Part shown: positions 1-7,199 of the stretch, one piece after another
Numbering within the stretch: position 1 is the first letter of the stretch
Layout of the letters: every line of letters starts with the position of its first letter
Source of the DNA: CAWGYT01 sp963826795
GTDB lineage: Bacteria > Planctomycetota > Planctomycetia > Pirellulales > Pirellulaceae
Direction of reading: 5' to 3'
NCBI GenBank assembly: GCA_963826795.1
Contig: CAWGYT010000020.1
Coordinates: 310,001-374,000 of the forward strand
DNA: 64,000 bases
Position numbers and translations under genes: made by a program
Notes under the pieces: generated by a model
Databases searched by the model: none
Seen by the model: only the letters and a program-made list of their open reading frames with translations
Told to the model about the DNA's origin: nothing

Positions 1-720
1 GTCGCTTGTGTGCAGAGCGGTCCCTCGTATCTCGCTGCCTTCGAGAAGCAGACGGGCGAGCTGGCGTGGAAAGTCGACCGGATACTCGACGCGCCGGAAG
101 AGGCGAACCAGACGTATGCGACGCCGCTTGTCATCGAACATGGCGGAGAACAAATGCTCGTGGTCTTGGGTGCCGACCACGTGACCGCGCATTCAGCCCG
201 GGACGGGAAGGAACTTTGGCGATTGGGCGGATTCAATCCCGAGCAGAACGGGTATTTTCGTTCGATCGCCTCGCCAGTCGAATGTGATGGAATCATCGTT
301 GCCCCATACGCGCGGGGGACCACGCTGACGGCGATTTCGCTCGACGGCAAGCTGCTATGGCGTGACGACACGATCTCGTCCGATGTCCCGACGCCGGCGG
401 CCATCGATGGCAAAGTTTACGTCTGCAGCGACAAGGGACGCTTGGCCTGCCTGGATCTGAAAACGGGCCGCGAGCTGTGGAGCGTTGAGACCGGCAAGAA
501 TCGAAACGTGTTTAGCAGTTCACCCATCCTGGCGGGAAAGCATGCCTACCTGACGCGAGAAGATGGGACGGTCTTTGTCGTCGACACCACCGAGGGCCAC
601 CAGGCCGTCGCCGCCGTCAACGAGATGAAGGATTTTACGGTTGCCACGCCGGTTTTTGCCAAGGGCAAGATCCTGCTGAGGACCGCAGGCCATCTGTTTT
701 GTATCGGCCAGTCGGACTGA
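1..720 (+). CDS. PQQ-binding-like beta-propeller protein, C-terminal part
   Basis: The reading frame is open from the first base of the window, so the 5' end of the gene lies outside it. The visible 239 codons show repeated propeller blades of the PQQ/quinoprotein-like type: a Gly-Thr-Leu-Trp-like strand recurs as GELAWKV, GKELWRL, GKLLWRD and GRELWSV at roughly 40-60 residue spacing. In planctomycetes such proteins are usually exported and fold into a seven- or eight-bladed propeller. Many have no proven enzymatic activity and may only bind ligands or partners. The protein ends at a TGA, 75 bases before the cysteine synthase start, so the two could be co-transcribed. The family assignment is firm; the substrate and cofactor cannot be told, and no signal peptide can be checked because the N-terminus is missing. 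Confidence 0.85.
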   Translation, partial: VACVQSGPSYLAAFEKQTGELAWKVDRILDAPEEANQTYATPLVIEHGGEQMLVVLGADHVTAHSARDGKELWRLGGFNPEQNGYFRSIASPVECDGIIVAPYARGTTLTAISLDGKLLWRDDTISSDVPTPAAIDGKVYVCSDKGRLACLDLKTGRELWSVETGKNRNVFSSSPILAGKHAYLTREDGTVFVVDTTEGHQAVAAVNEMKDFTVATPVFAKGKILLRTAGHLFCIGQSD

Positions 721-795
721 TTGGCCCCAGCGGCTCAGTTGCTGCCCATGGCTGAATCTCGGACATTCGCTTTCGACAAGGAAACGAGGTAAATC

Positions 796-1737
796 ATGTC
801 GCGGGGAAAGACCTTTGACAGTGTCACGAAAACCATTGGCGAGACGCCGATGATCCGGATCAACCGCCTGGTCCCGCCGGATCATGCGACGGTTTTCGCG
901 AAGTGCGAATTTTTTCAACCGCTCAATAGCGTCAAGGATCGAATTGGCGTCGCCATGGTCGAAGCGGCGGAGAAAAGCGGTTTGCTCAACGCCGAGTCGC
1001 ACATCATCGAGCCGACGAGCGGCAACACGGGGATCGCATTGGCATTCGTTTGCGCGGCCAAAGGCTACCGATTGACTTTGACGATGCCCGAGTCGATGTC
1101 GCTTGAGCGACGCGCGCTGCTGCGCGCGATGGGTGCCAATCTGGTGCTCACACCGGCCGCGGAGGGCATGAAGGGAGCGATCAACACAGCGGCCGAGATG
1201 GTTGAAAAAGACCCGAACGGCTGGATGCCGCAGCAATTCGAGAATCCCGCCAATCCGGCGATCCATGAAGCCACGACCGGGCCGGAGATTTGGGAAGACA
1301 GCGGGGGACAGATTGATGCCATCGTCGCCGGCGTCGGAACGGGAGGCACGATCACGGGCGTGAGCCGTTACTTGAAGGCCAAGAACCCCGCGTTTCGGGC
1401 GATCGCCGTCGAGCCGGCCACGTCGCCCGTGATCAGCGGCGGTCAACCTGGCAAGCACCGGATTCAGGGCATCGGGGCCGGTTTCGTCCCGAAGAATCTG
1501 GATACCTCGCTGGTCGACGAAGTGATCACGGTCGACGACGAGCAGGCCTTCGAGTGGGGGCGTCGCCTGGCCAGCCAAGAGGGCATCATGGCGGGGATCA
1601 GCAGCGGAGCCAATCTCTGCGCCGCGGCCCAGGTGGCGGCGCGTCCTGAGTTTCAGGGCAAGCGGATCGTGACGATCATGTGCAGCCTGGGCGAACGCTA
1701 TCTGTCCACGCCGCTGTTCGGTGGATTGACCGGCTGA
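796..1737 (+). CDS. cysK: Cysteine synthase A (O-acetylserine sulfhydrylase)
   Basis: This 313-residue protein is a fold-type II PLP enzyme that converts O-acetylserine and sulfide to cysteine and acetate in the cytoplasm. The PLP-binding lysine is K47 in NSVKDR, the substrate-binding loop TSGNTG is at 74-79, and the phosphate-binding loop GTGGTITG is at 181-188. The C-terminus has SSGAN and ends close to the usual length for CysK (about 310). The start is an ATG preceded by AGGAAACGAGG about 8 bases upstream. CysM and cystathionine beta-synthase-like enzymes are close relatives, but the PTSGNTG loop and the length favour CysK. Its last 40 bases overlap tail to tail with the end of the FtsK-like gene on the other strand. 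Confidence 0.95.
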   Translation: MSRGKTFDSVTKTIGETPMIRINRLVPPDHATVFAKCEFFQPLNSVKDRIGVAMVEAAEKSGLLNAESHIIEPTSGNTGIALAFVCAAKGYRLTLTMPESMSLERRALLRAMGANLVLTPAAEGMKGAINTAAEMVEKDPNGWMPQQFENPANPAIHEATTGPEIWEDSGGQIDAIVAGVGTGGTITGVSRYLKAKNPAFRAIAVEPATSPVISGGQPGKHRIQGIGAGFVPKNLDTSLVDEVITVDDEQAFEWGRRLASQEGIMAGISSGANLCAAAQVAARPEFQGKRIVTIMCSLGERYLSTPLFGGLTG

Positions 1738-4700
1738 GCCGGCAAGTCGGGCGTCGCGCCGGCCGCCAACTCGAGCCGCTCGTGGAACCACTGCAGCCAA
1801 TCGGCGTCGGGGACACCGTAGGGGCGAAACTTTTCGGCCAAGCCGCGGTCGTGATCGTACAAGATCGCGCGGTAAGCGCCCAAGTGGCTGGCGCTGGCCG
1901 AATCCATCAGGTGGCTGGAATCGACGGCACTCATTTGGAAGAGTATGCGCTGCCCGAAATCGCGGAGCGTCTGTCGCTCGAGCCAACGCGACAGCGTGTG
2001 ATAACAATCCGCCCACAACAACGTGTGGATGTCCACCGCCGGCCCTTCGCGCAGCAACCGCGCCAACTGACCGGGCGGCTCGGGGCCCGCGTCCTTTCCG
2101 AAGCTGCCCAACCCGAAATCGTCCGCGGTCTGGAGGTCGCGGAACTGCACCAGGTCGAAGATCACCAGGTACACCGGTTCGTGGAGTCGCTCAGGATCGG
2201 CCAGCCGCTCTTCCAGCCACTCGCTGGCCTGGGTGAGCGTCGCCCGCATCTGCGACGGGCCGCCCACCCGCAGCCGATTGGGGTCGGGCAGATGCGGACG
2301 CAAGCGGTCCGCGAAGTCGGATTCGGCGTTCTCGAGCCGACCTCCTTCGAGAACCAAGAACTGAGGCATGCGGCGTTCATGATCCGAGTCCGAGATCTGG
2401 GCCCCCGCGACCAGACTCACGATGCTGCTGCTCAGCACGCCCGCGCCCAGCTCACGGCTTTGTCCGACAAGCAAGAGATTGCTGCCCGCTTGACGCCGGA
2501 ACACAGCGCACGTGGGTTCTTTGATGGCGATCGCCGACCCCAGCCACGCGGTCGGCGAGCGGCGATCTCCGGCGCTGCGCCCGTCCGTCAGCCAGCGTTG
2601 CAACTGCGCGTTGCCGCGCAGATCGGCGGCCGCATGCCCCTCGAACACGATCGGGGTCTCGCCGCGATATCCCACTTCCTTCGCCTTGAGATGCACTCGG
2701 GTCAGGCTGGCATTACGCTGCTCGTCCGCGAGCCAAACGACCTGGAACGGATGGTTGCCTTCGACTCGGCCATTGGCATCGTTGTAAATCGCCTCGCCGG
2801 GGCGTCCCAACAACCGGGCCGCCGTGTTGTCCTCGCTGAGGATCAAGTGCGCGTCGGCGGCGCTGCATTCCAGTGCGATCCGAACCGCCATCTGCCCCAA
2901 CGTGCTGCGGGCCAGCGAATAGGCTCCGGCGAGTGTCTGGGACCCGAGCACGACGTGCATGCCGAACGCTCGGCCTTGGCGGACAAGTCGATCCAGCAGC
3001 AAGGCCGCCTCATGGGCGATGCGATCGTCATTGACAAAGAATTCCTGAAACTCGTCCACGATCAACAGCAGCCGTGGCAAGGCCCGCCCCGGCTCGCGCT
3101 GACGGTAGGCGGCGAGATTCTGGACGCCGGCGGCGCGGAACAAGTCACCGCGCTGTCGCAATTCATGATCCAGCTGCTGCAGGACGCTCAGCCCAAACTC
3201 ACGCTCGCTTTCAATGGCAATCACGCGGGCATGAGGCAATTCCAGATCCGCGTAGGCTTTGAATTCCACCCCCTTCTTGAAGTCGATCAGATAGAACTGC
3301 AGCTGATCCGGCGAGTAGTGCAGGGCGGCGTTGGTGATCAGGGCGTGCATCAGCGTCGACTTGCCGGAACCGGTTTTGCCGGAGACAAGGGCGTGCTGCG
3401 ACGTGCCTTGTCCGAGTCGCAGGGCGAGCCGTTGCGTGGCACCGGTCCGGCCCAGCGGCACGACCAACTCCTCCGCACAATCGCTCTGCCAGATCGCCTC
3501 CTCGTCCGGCGTCACATAGCTGAATGGCACCTGAACTCGGCGCGTATCCTGCGCGTGCCGCCCCACGGCCTTGACCAGTTGCGTTAGCTGCGGACCGGGG
3601 GGCGGGGGGTCGAGGCTCAACGGCATGTCCGCCAGCGGCGGACGCGTGTTCTGGAACCTCTCGCCGGTCCAGCGAAACACCTGAGCGTTCGCCTCCAGGT
3701 CACTGAGAATCGCCGGACTGACCTGCTTGGCGAGCCGGTCGACGCTCATCAGTGTATAGATTCCGCACCGCGGACCGCTTTGAGCGATGCTGATCAATCG
3801 CCGCGTTGCCTCGTCCGTGAACTGAGTCGGATAGTTGGCCACGATCAGGACCCGAAAGGGTTCGGCCACTTCCCCCGCCTGTTCGTTATATTCCTGAATC
3901 GACCGGTACTCGTTCCGGAGATACTTCTGAATCACGTTTTCCATGTGCTCGGTCAGATCGCACAACCGTTGGTTCAGGTGCGGGGCTTCGGTCCAGATTC
4001 GATTGCCGACCAGCCGTTCGTCGAAGTCCGCCAGGTGCATGAACGCGGAAAAATTCTGGCCCAGGCCGATCGGATCGAAGATCGTCAATCGCAGCTTGCC
4101 GGGGGGAAACGCGGCCAGCAGCCGCAACGCGGCGCTCCGCAACACTTCCACGGCTTGCTCGCGGCCGACCCCCTCGGTCTCCAACAACAACGAGCCTTGT
4201 TCGGGGAACGTCAACAGCGCGGGCAGCGCGACGGGCGTTCCCATCTGGGCCAGGGCGCCCGCGTGCGGCGGAAGTTGAAAATCATAGTGGCCGATCGGGA
4301 CGGCCTGCGGCGGAGCGGTCGCCGGCTGCCAGCGGTCGATCTCCGCCGACGTCAGCTCCTCGACCGCCGTTGGACAGGCACTTCGGATCTCACCCACAAA
4401 CTGCTCGAATGCCTGCAGCGCATTGCGCCAGCGATCCCGCAGCGTTTCACGCGCCTCGTCATATTCCGACTCGACGCGGCGAATGCGCTCCTCCGCCTCT
4501 TGCTGGGCGCACGTCTGCTGCGTCTCGAAGTACACCTTGCGTTCCGCAAGCAGCGGACGGTACTTGCCGCGGACGCCGTCAGCCTCCTGATCCCAGGCGT
4601 GCTGAAAGGCGGCGAGCTGCTGTTGAAAGCCCTGTTCCAATTCCTGGGACTGTTGCCGATACCGGGACTCCGCACCTTCCAAGGCGGCATCGCGGGCCGC

Positions 4701-5654
4701 CCGCGCTGCCCGCTTCTGACGGGTCGTTTCGCGCTTCAGTTCTTCCTGGCCGGCTTGAGTTTCGCGTTTCGAGGCCCGCTGGCCTTCGCCAATCGCCCGT
4801 TTGGTCTGTTGCAGTTCACCGGCCAGCTGGGGAGCGATCACGCGCAGCCGTTGAGCCGCGATTCGATGCAGGATCTGATGCAAGGCCGCCGCCAACGTGA
4901 GACTCGAAACCAACACGGCGACCGTCAGCGTCACGGGCCGATTGCCGACGACGATCCGCCACGGAAAAATGCTGACCCCGACCAGCAACAAGAAAACCAG
5001 CACGCTCCAGCCTTCCTGCAGGTAGCGATGGATTCGGCTCCCGCGGTTGGCCTGCAGCGTCGCCACGATCTGCTCGATCTGTGCCTCGAATCGGCGCAGC
5101 CAAGTCGAACTCCCCACGTTCGGCTCGGGATCCACCTCGGGGCTCGAGCCGGCCGGCAACATGACGCCCCGTTGCTGCAGATGACTGACGACGTCGGCCC
5201 GCACCTGCCCCCAAGCCTCACCGGCCTCGCGAGCTCGCCGCACAAGCTGTTCGTGCTTCCGCTTGAGCTGCTCGAGATCGGCGCGGAGGTGGTCCTTCAG
5301 CCGCAACTCGGATTGCTCGCAATCGTCCTCGGCCTCGGCGATCGTCTTGGCTCGTTGCCGCGCGACTTCGTCCGACCGAAGACCGCGGACCTCTTCCAAT
5401 TGCTCAAGTTGTGTTTCGAACCGCAATCGAGCGGCCTCCAGCTGAGTCGTCATTTGCTGAGACAACGTCTGTTGGGTCGATTCGGCCTGAGCCGCCAGGT
5501 CCGCGTGGACTCGCGCCGCTTGCTCACGTACCAAGACCAATTGCTCGTGATGCCATCGATCTGCCTCCGCCAAGCCCGCGGCAAGCTCGTCGGACAACCG
5601 CACAAGTCGCCGAACCTGGTCATGCTGTGAATTGGGAATCGTCAACTCGCTCAT
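1698..5654 (-). CDS. FtsK/SpoIIIE-type ATPase, membrane-anchored, type VII secretion-like
   Basis: This 1318-residue protein has the architecture of an EccC/EssC-like secretion motor. Residues 10-170 are a long coiled coil. Two hydrophobic segments lie at about 217-262, a second coiled coil at about 275-430, and three ATPase-like domains follow. The middle domain is a true FtsK/SpoIIIE motor with Walker A GKTGSGKS at 759-766 and Walker B LLIVDE near 863-868. The first domain (about 490-640) and third domain (about 1080-1318) keep the fold pattern but have degenerate P-loops (TEGVGREQA and GQSRELGAG). The start was set at the ATG at 5654 (MSELTIP), which has GAGGCGG just upstream; an in-frame GTG lies 33 bases earlier. 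It is the last gene of an operon with two WXG100-like proteins and a coiled-coil protein, which supports export of small helical proteins over DNA translocation. No EccB/D/E-like channel gene is adjacent. Confidence 0.85.
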   Translation of the reverse strand: MSELTIPNSQHDQVRRLVRLSDELAAGLAEADRWHHEQLVLVREQAARVHADLAAQAESTQQTLSQQMTTQLEAARLRFETQLEQLEEVRGLRSDEVARQRAKTIAEAEDDCEQSELRLKDHLRADLEQLKRKHEQLVRRAREAGEAWGQVRADVVSHLQQRGVMLPAGSSPEVDPEPNVGSSTWLRRFEAQIEQIVATLQANRGSRIHRYLQEGWSVLVFLLLVGVSIFPWRIVVGNRPVTLTVAVLVSSLTLAAALHQILHRIAAQRLRVIAPQLAGELQQTKRAIGEGQRASKRETQAGQEELKRETTRQKRAARAARDAALEGAESRYRQQSQELEQGFQQQLAAFQHAWDQEADGVRGKYRPLLAERKVYFETQQTCAQQEAEERIRRVESEYDEARETLRDRWRNALQAFEQFVGEIRSACPTAVEELTSAEIDRWQPATAPPQAVPIGHYDFQLPPHAGALAQMGTPVALPALLTFPEQGSLLLETEGVGREQAVEVLRSAALRLLAAFPPGKLRLTIFDPIGLGQNFSAFMHLADFDERLVGNRIWTEAPHLNQRLCDLTEHMENVIQKYLRNEYRSIQEYNEQAGEVAEPFRVLIVANYPTQFTDEATRRLISIAQSGPRCGIYTLMSVDRLAKQVSPAILSDLEANAQVFRWTGERFQNTRPPLADMPLSLDPPPPGPQLTQLVKAVGRHAQDTRRVQVPFSYVTPDEEAIWQSDCAEELVVPLGRTGATQRLALRLGQGTSQHALVSGKTGSGKSTLMHALITNAALHYSPDQLQFYLIDFKKGVEFKAYADLELPHARVIAIESEREFGLSVLQQLDHELRQRGDLFRAAGVQNLAAYRQREPGRALPRLLLIVDEFQEFFVNDDRIAHEAALLLDRLVRQGRAFGMHVVLGSQTLAGAYSLARSTLGQMAVRIALECSAADAHLILSEDNTAARLLGRPGEAIYNDANGRVEGNHPFQVVWLADEQRNASLTRVHLKAKEVGYRGETPIVFEGHAAADLRGNAQLQRWLTDGRSAGDRRSPTAWLGSAIAIKEPTCAVFRRQAGSNLLLVGQSRELGAGVLSSSIVSLVAGAQISDSDHERRMPQFLVLEGGRLENAESDFADRLRPHLPDPNRLRVGGPSQMRATLTQASEWLEERLADPERLHEPVYLVIFDLVQFRDLQTADDFGLGSFGKDAGPEPPGQLARLLREGPAVDIHTLLWADCYHTLSRWLERQTLRDFGQRILFQMSAVDSSHLMDSASASHLGAYRAILYDHDRGLAEKFRPYGVPDADWLQWFHERLELAAGATPDLPAQPVNPPNSGVDR

Positions 5655-5811
5655 GTTCCGCCTCGCTTCGCGTTCTTCCACGGCCACCGCCGTCCTGTTC
5701 CTATTCCTGTTTCGATCTCAATCTCGATCGCAATCTCAATGCCATGCAAGCTTCACCATTCAAGCGAGCCCAGGCCGGGCAGCGTCCGGCAACGGGTCGC
5801 TCGCCAGTCGA

Positions 5812-6090
5812 TCAGAGCAATCCCCGCTGCCCAAGCTGCCCCTGTTCGGGCGAGTCGTCATCGCAATCCCGGATGGCTCGTCGAAAAATATCATCCAGTT
5901 CGCTGGTGGCGGCCATCACCAGCCGCAACGCGGGCAGGATCGGTTCCAGATGCTGTTGTTGGAAGTCTCGAGCGGCTTGGTCGTCCCACGTCTCACGCGT
6001 TTCCTCCCAGCAGGCCTGCAAGTCGCGCGTCGCTCGCTTCAGGCGCTGGAGGCCACTCAATAGATTTCCAGGTCGTTCCATGCGGATCAC
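5812..6090 (-). CDS. Small WXG100-like helical protein
   Basis: This 92-residue protein is predicted to be an all-helical hairpin with no signal peptide. A tryptophan motif sits near the centre (TWDDQAARDF, W35), resembling the TWRDQ motif of the WXG100-like protein three genes upstream in transcription. WXG100 proteins are small (about 100 aa) helix-turn-helix substrates of type VII secretion; the glycine of the canonical motif is replaced here by Asp-Gln. Translation probably starts at the GTG at 6090, which overlaps the previous stop by four bases (GTGA); an ATG at 6081 is the alternative. The gene lies between the coiled-coil protein and the FtsK-like ATPase, with about 157 bases before the ATPase start. 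Membership of the family is inferred from size, helicity, motif and context, and is weaker than for the 6705-6974 gene. Confidence 0.65.
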   Translation of the reverse strand: MIRMERPGNLLSGLQRLKRATRDLQACWEETRETWDDQAARDFQQQHLEPILPALRLVMAATSELDDIFRRAIRDCDDDSPEQGQLGQRGLL

Positions 6091-6692
6091 TCGTTGCGCG
6101 GTTGGGGATCGGGGGCGGACCCAAGGTCGGTCGGATCGACGGTACGGGGAGACGACGAAGCCGGTCGCATGTCCCGCCCGGTCCCGGATCCCTTGGTCAA
6201 CTCGCCGGAGGGACGAAGAGCGGTGTATTTCTCCAGCGAAGCAAGCATGCGGTCGAGCGACGCCATCGCCTGAGGCAGATCAGCCTCAATCAACTGTTCG
6301 AGCTTCGCCAACACGCCCCGATATTCGTCCACTTCATGTTGCAGCAAGCCGGACAGTTGGCGGGTACGTGCCGCCTTTCGCTCGGTATAGCGCAACCGAT
6401 CGCGAGCCTGCTGAACCTGCTGCTTCTCTTCCGTGGCCGACACCGGATCTCGGCCGCTGATCGTAAGCTGCTTCATTTGGAGCCGGTCAAGTGCTCCGGT
6501 TAACCCGTCACTGGCTTGCCGGACCTGGGCCGGCCAATAGGTCATCCGATCGTGTCGAACCCAGTCGACGGTTCGCTGCGACTCCGCCTGCAGGTTGTCC
6601 AACACGTCCTGCATGACCTCGACGTACTCGCGAATCGCCGCTCGGAAACGGCGCAGTGCATCGATCGACTGGACACTCGCCTGGCGGGCCAT
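6087..6692 (-). CDS. Coiled-coil protein of the type VII-like operon
   Basis: This 201-residue protein has no recognisable domain. It is rich in charged residues and heptads over residues 1-165 (two long helical stretches around 5-45 and 85-165) and has a Pro/Ser/Thr-rich disordered tail of about 35 residues. It has no signal peptide or membrane segment. The ATG at 6692 has AAGGGAG overlapping the stop codon of the upstream WXG100-like gene, and its stop overlaps the start of the next gene by four bases, so translation of the three small genes is probably coupled. By position it could be a secreted substrate (LXG- or ESAT-6-like long helical protein), a chaperone, or a structural partner of the ATPase. 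The length is twice that of a WXG100 protein, so it may be a longer helical substrate. The function is unknown. Confidence 0.75.
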   Translation of the reverse strand: MARQASVQSIDALRRFRAAIREYVEVMQDVLDNLQAESQRTVDWVRHDRMTYWPAQVRQASDGLTGALDRLQMKQLTISGRDPVSATEEKQQVQQARDRLRYTERKAARTRQLSGLLQHEVDEYRGVLAKLEQLIEADLPQAMASLDRMLASLEKYTALRPSGELTKGSGTGRDMRPASSSPRTVDPTDLGSAPDPQPRNE

Positions 6693-6704
6693 GCCATTGC
6701 TCCC

Positions 6705-6974
6705 TTAAGACTGCAAATACTCGTCGATCTGGTCGGCTTTTCGAGCCAGGTACGGCACGTGCCGCTCGGAGAGCTCCAAGAATCGGATCATCAGCTTCAG
6801 ATGCTCCTCGAACTGGTCCGCGAACCGTTTGTGCTCCTGGTCCCGCCACGTGGCGCTCAGCGACGTCATGTCATTGTTCAGTGAAACGAGTCGATCACGC
6901 AGGTCGGCGTTGAACTTTCTTAACTTCAGCGCGAACTGACGCAATTCGTCGGGGTCGACGACGGCCTGAGGCAT
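6705..6974 (-). CDS. WXG100 family-like protein, probable type VII secretion substrate
   Basis: This 89-residue protein is predicted to form two helices separated by a turn, with TWRDQEHKRFADQFEE around W43. That pattern (central Trp, then Phe at +7 and Phe at +11) matches the WXG100/ESAT-6 family, although the Gly of WxG is replaced. There is no N-terminal signal, as expected for type VII substrates. The frame is open further upstream, but the start is set at the ATG at 6974, which is preceded by AGGGGAGGA at about 6 bases, a strong ribosome-binding site. It is the first gene of the operon, 12 bases before the coiled-coil gene. A likely promoter lies about 120 bases upstream. Family WXG100 proteins act as dimers recognised by FtsK-type ATPases; a partner may be the second small protein at 5812. 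Confidence 0.8.
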   Translation of the reverse strand: MPQAVVDPDELRQFALKLRKFNADLRDRLVSLNNDMTSLSATWRDQEHKRFADQFEEHLKLMIRFLELSERHVPYLARKADQIDEYLQS

Positions 6975-7091
6975 GCGAATCCTCCCCTGGCGGAATCGGC
7001 GGATGGGAATGGGCCTGAGATGAGCTTGGTCCGGCCGGTGCGCAGCCCGTCGTCGGTTGACTTCGGGCAACAAAGGCCGGCGGACTGCTCC

Positions 7092-7121
7092 ATTATACTT
7101 GGGCCCGAGCGGCCCGGGCAA
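7092..7121 (-). promoter_or_regulatory. Candidate sigma-70-type promoter of the type VII-like operon
   Basis: On the minus strand a perfect TATAAT lies at 7097-7092, with TTGCCC (four of six matches to the -35 consensus) at 7121-7116 and an 18-base spacer. It lies about 118 bases before the WXG100-like start. Planctomycete promoters are poorly defined, so this is a consensus match only. Confidence 0.45.
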
Positions 7122-7199
7122 AGTAACACCGAGAGGGCGGGGCACCCGCCGAGCCGAACTTGCGTGTGGCGCCGAAATTCGCCTGGGAGAAGCGGCGAA

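Noticed and set aside
520..2016. 498-codon minus-strand frame across the cysK gene
   Set aside because: It is Arg/His/Pro-rich and has no motifs; the cysK product on the other strand has all its catalytic residues.
1680..5630. Long plus-strand open frames of 635 and 616 codons under the FtsK-like gene
   Set aside because: They lie opposite a gene with clear motifs, have no ribosome site or family sequence, and are typical antisense shadows in GC-rich DNA.
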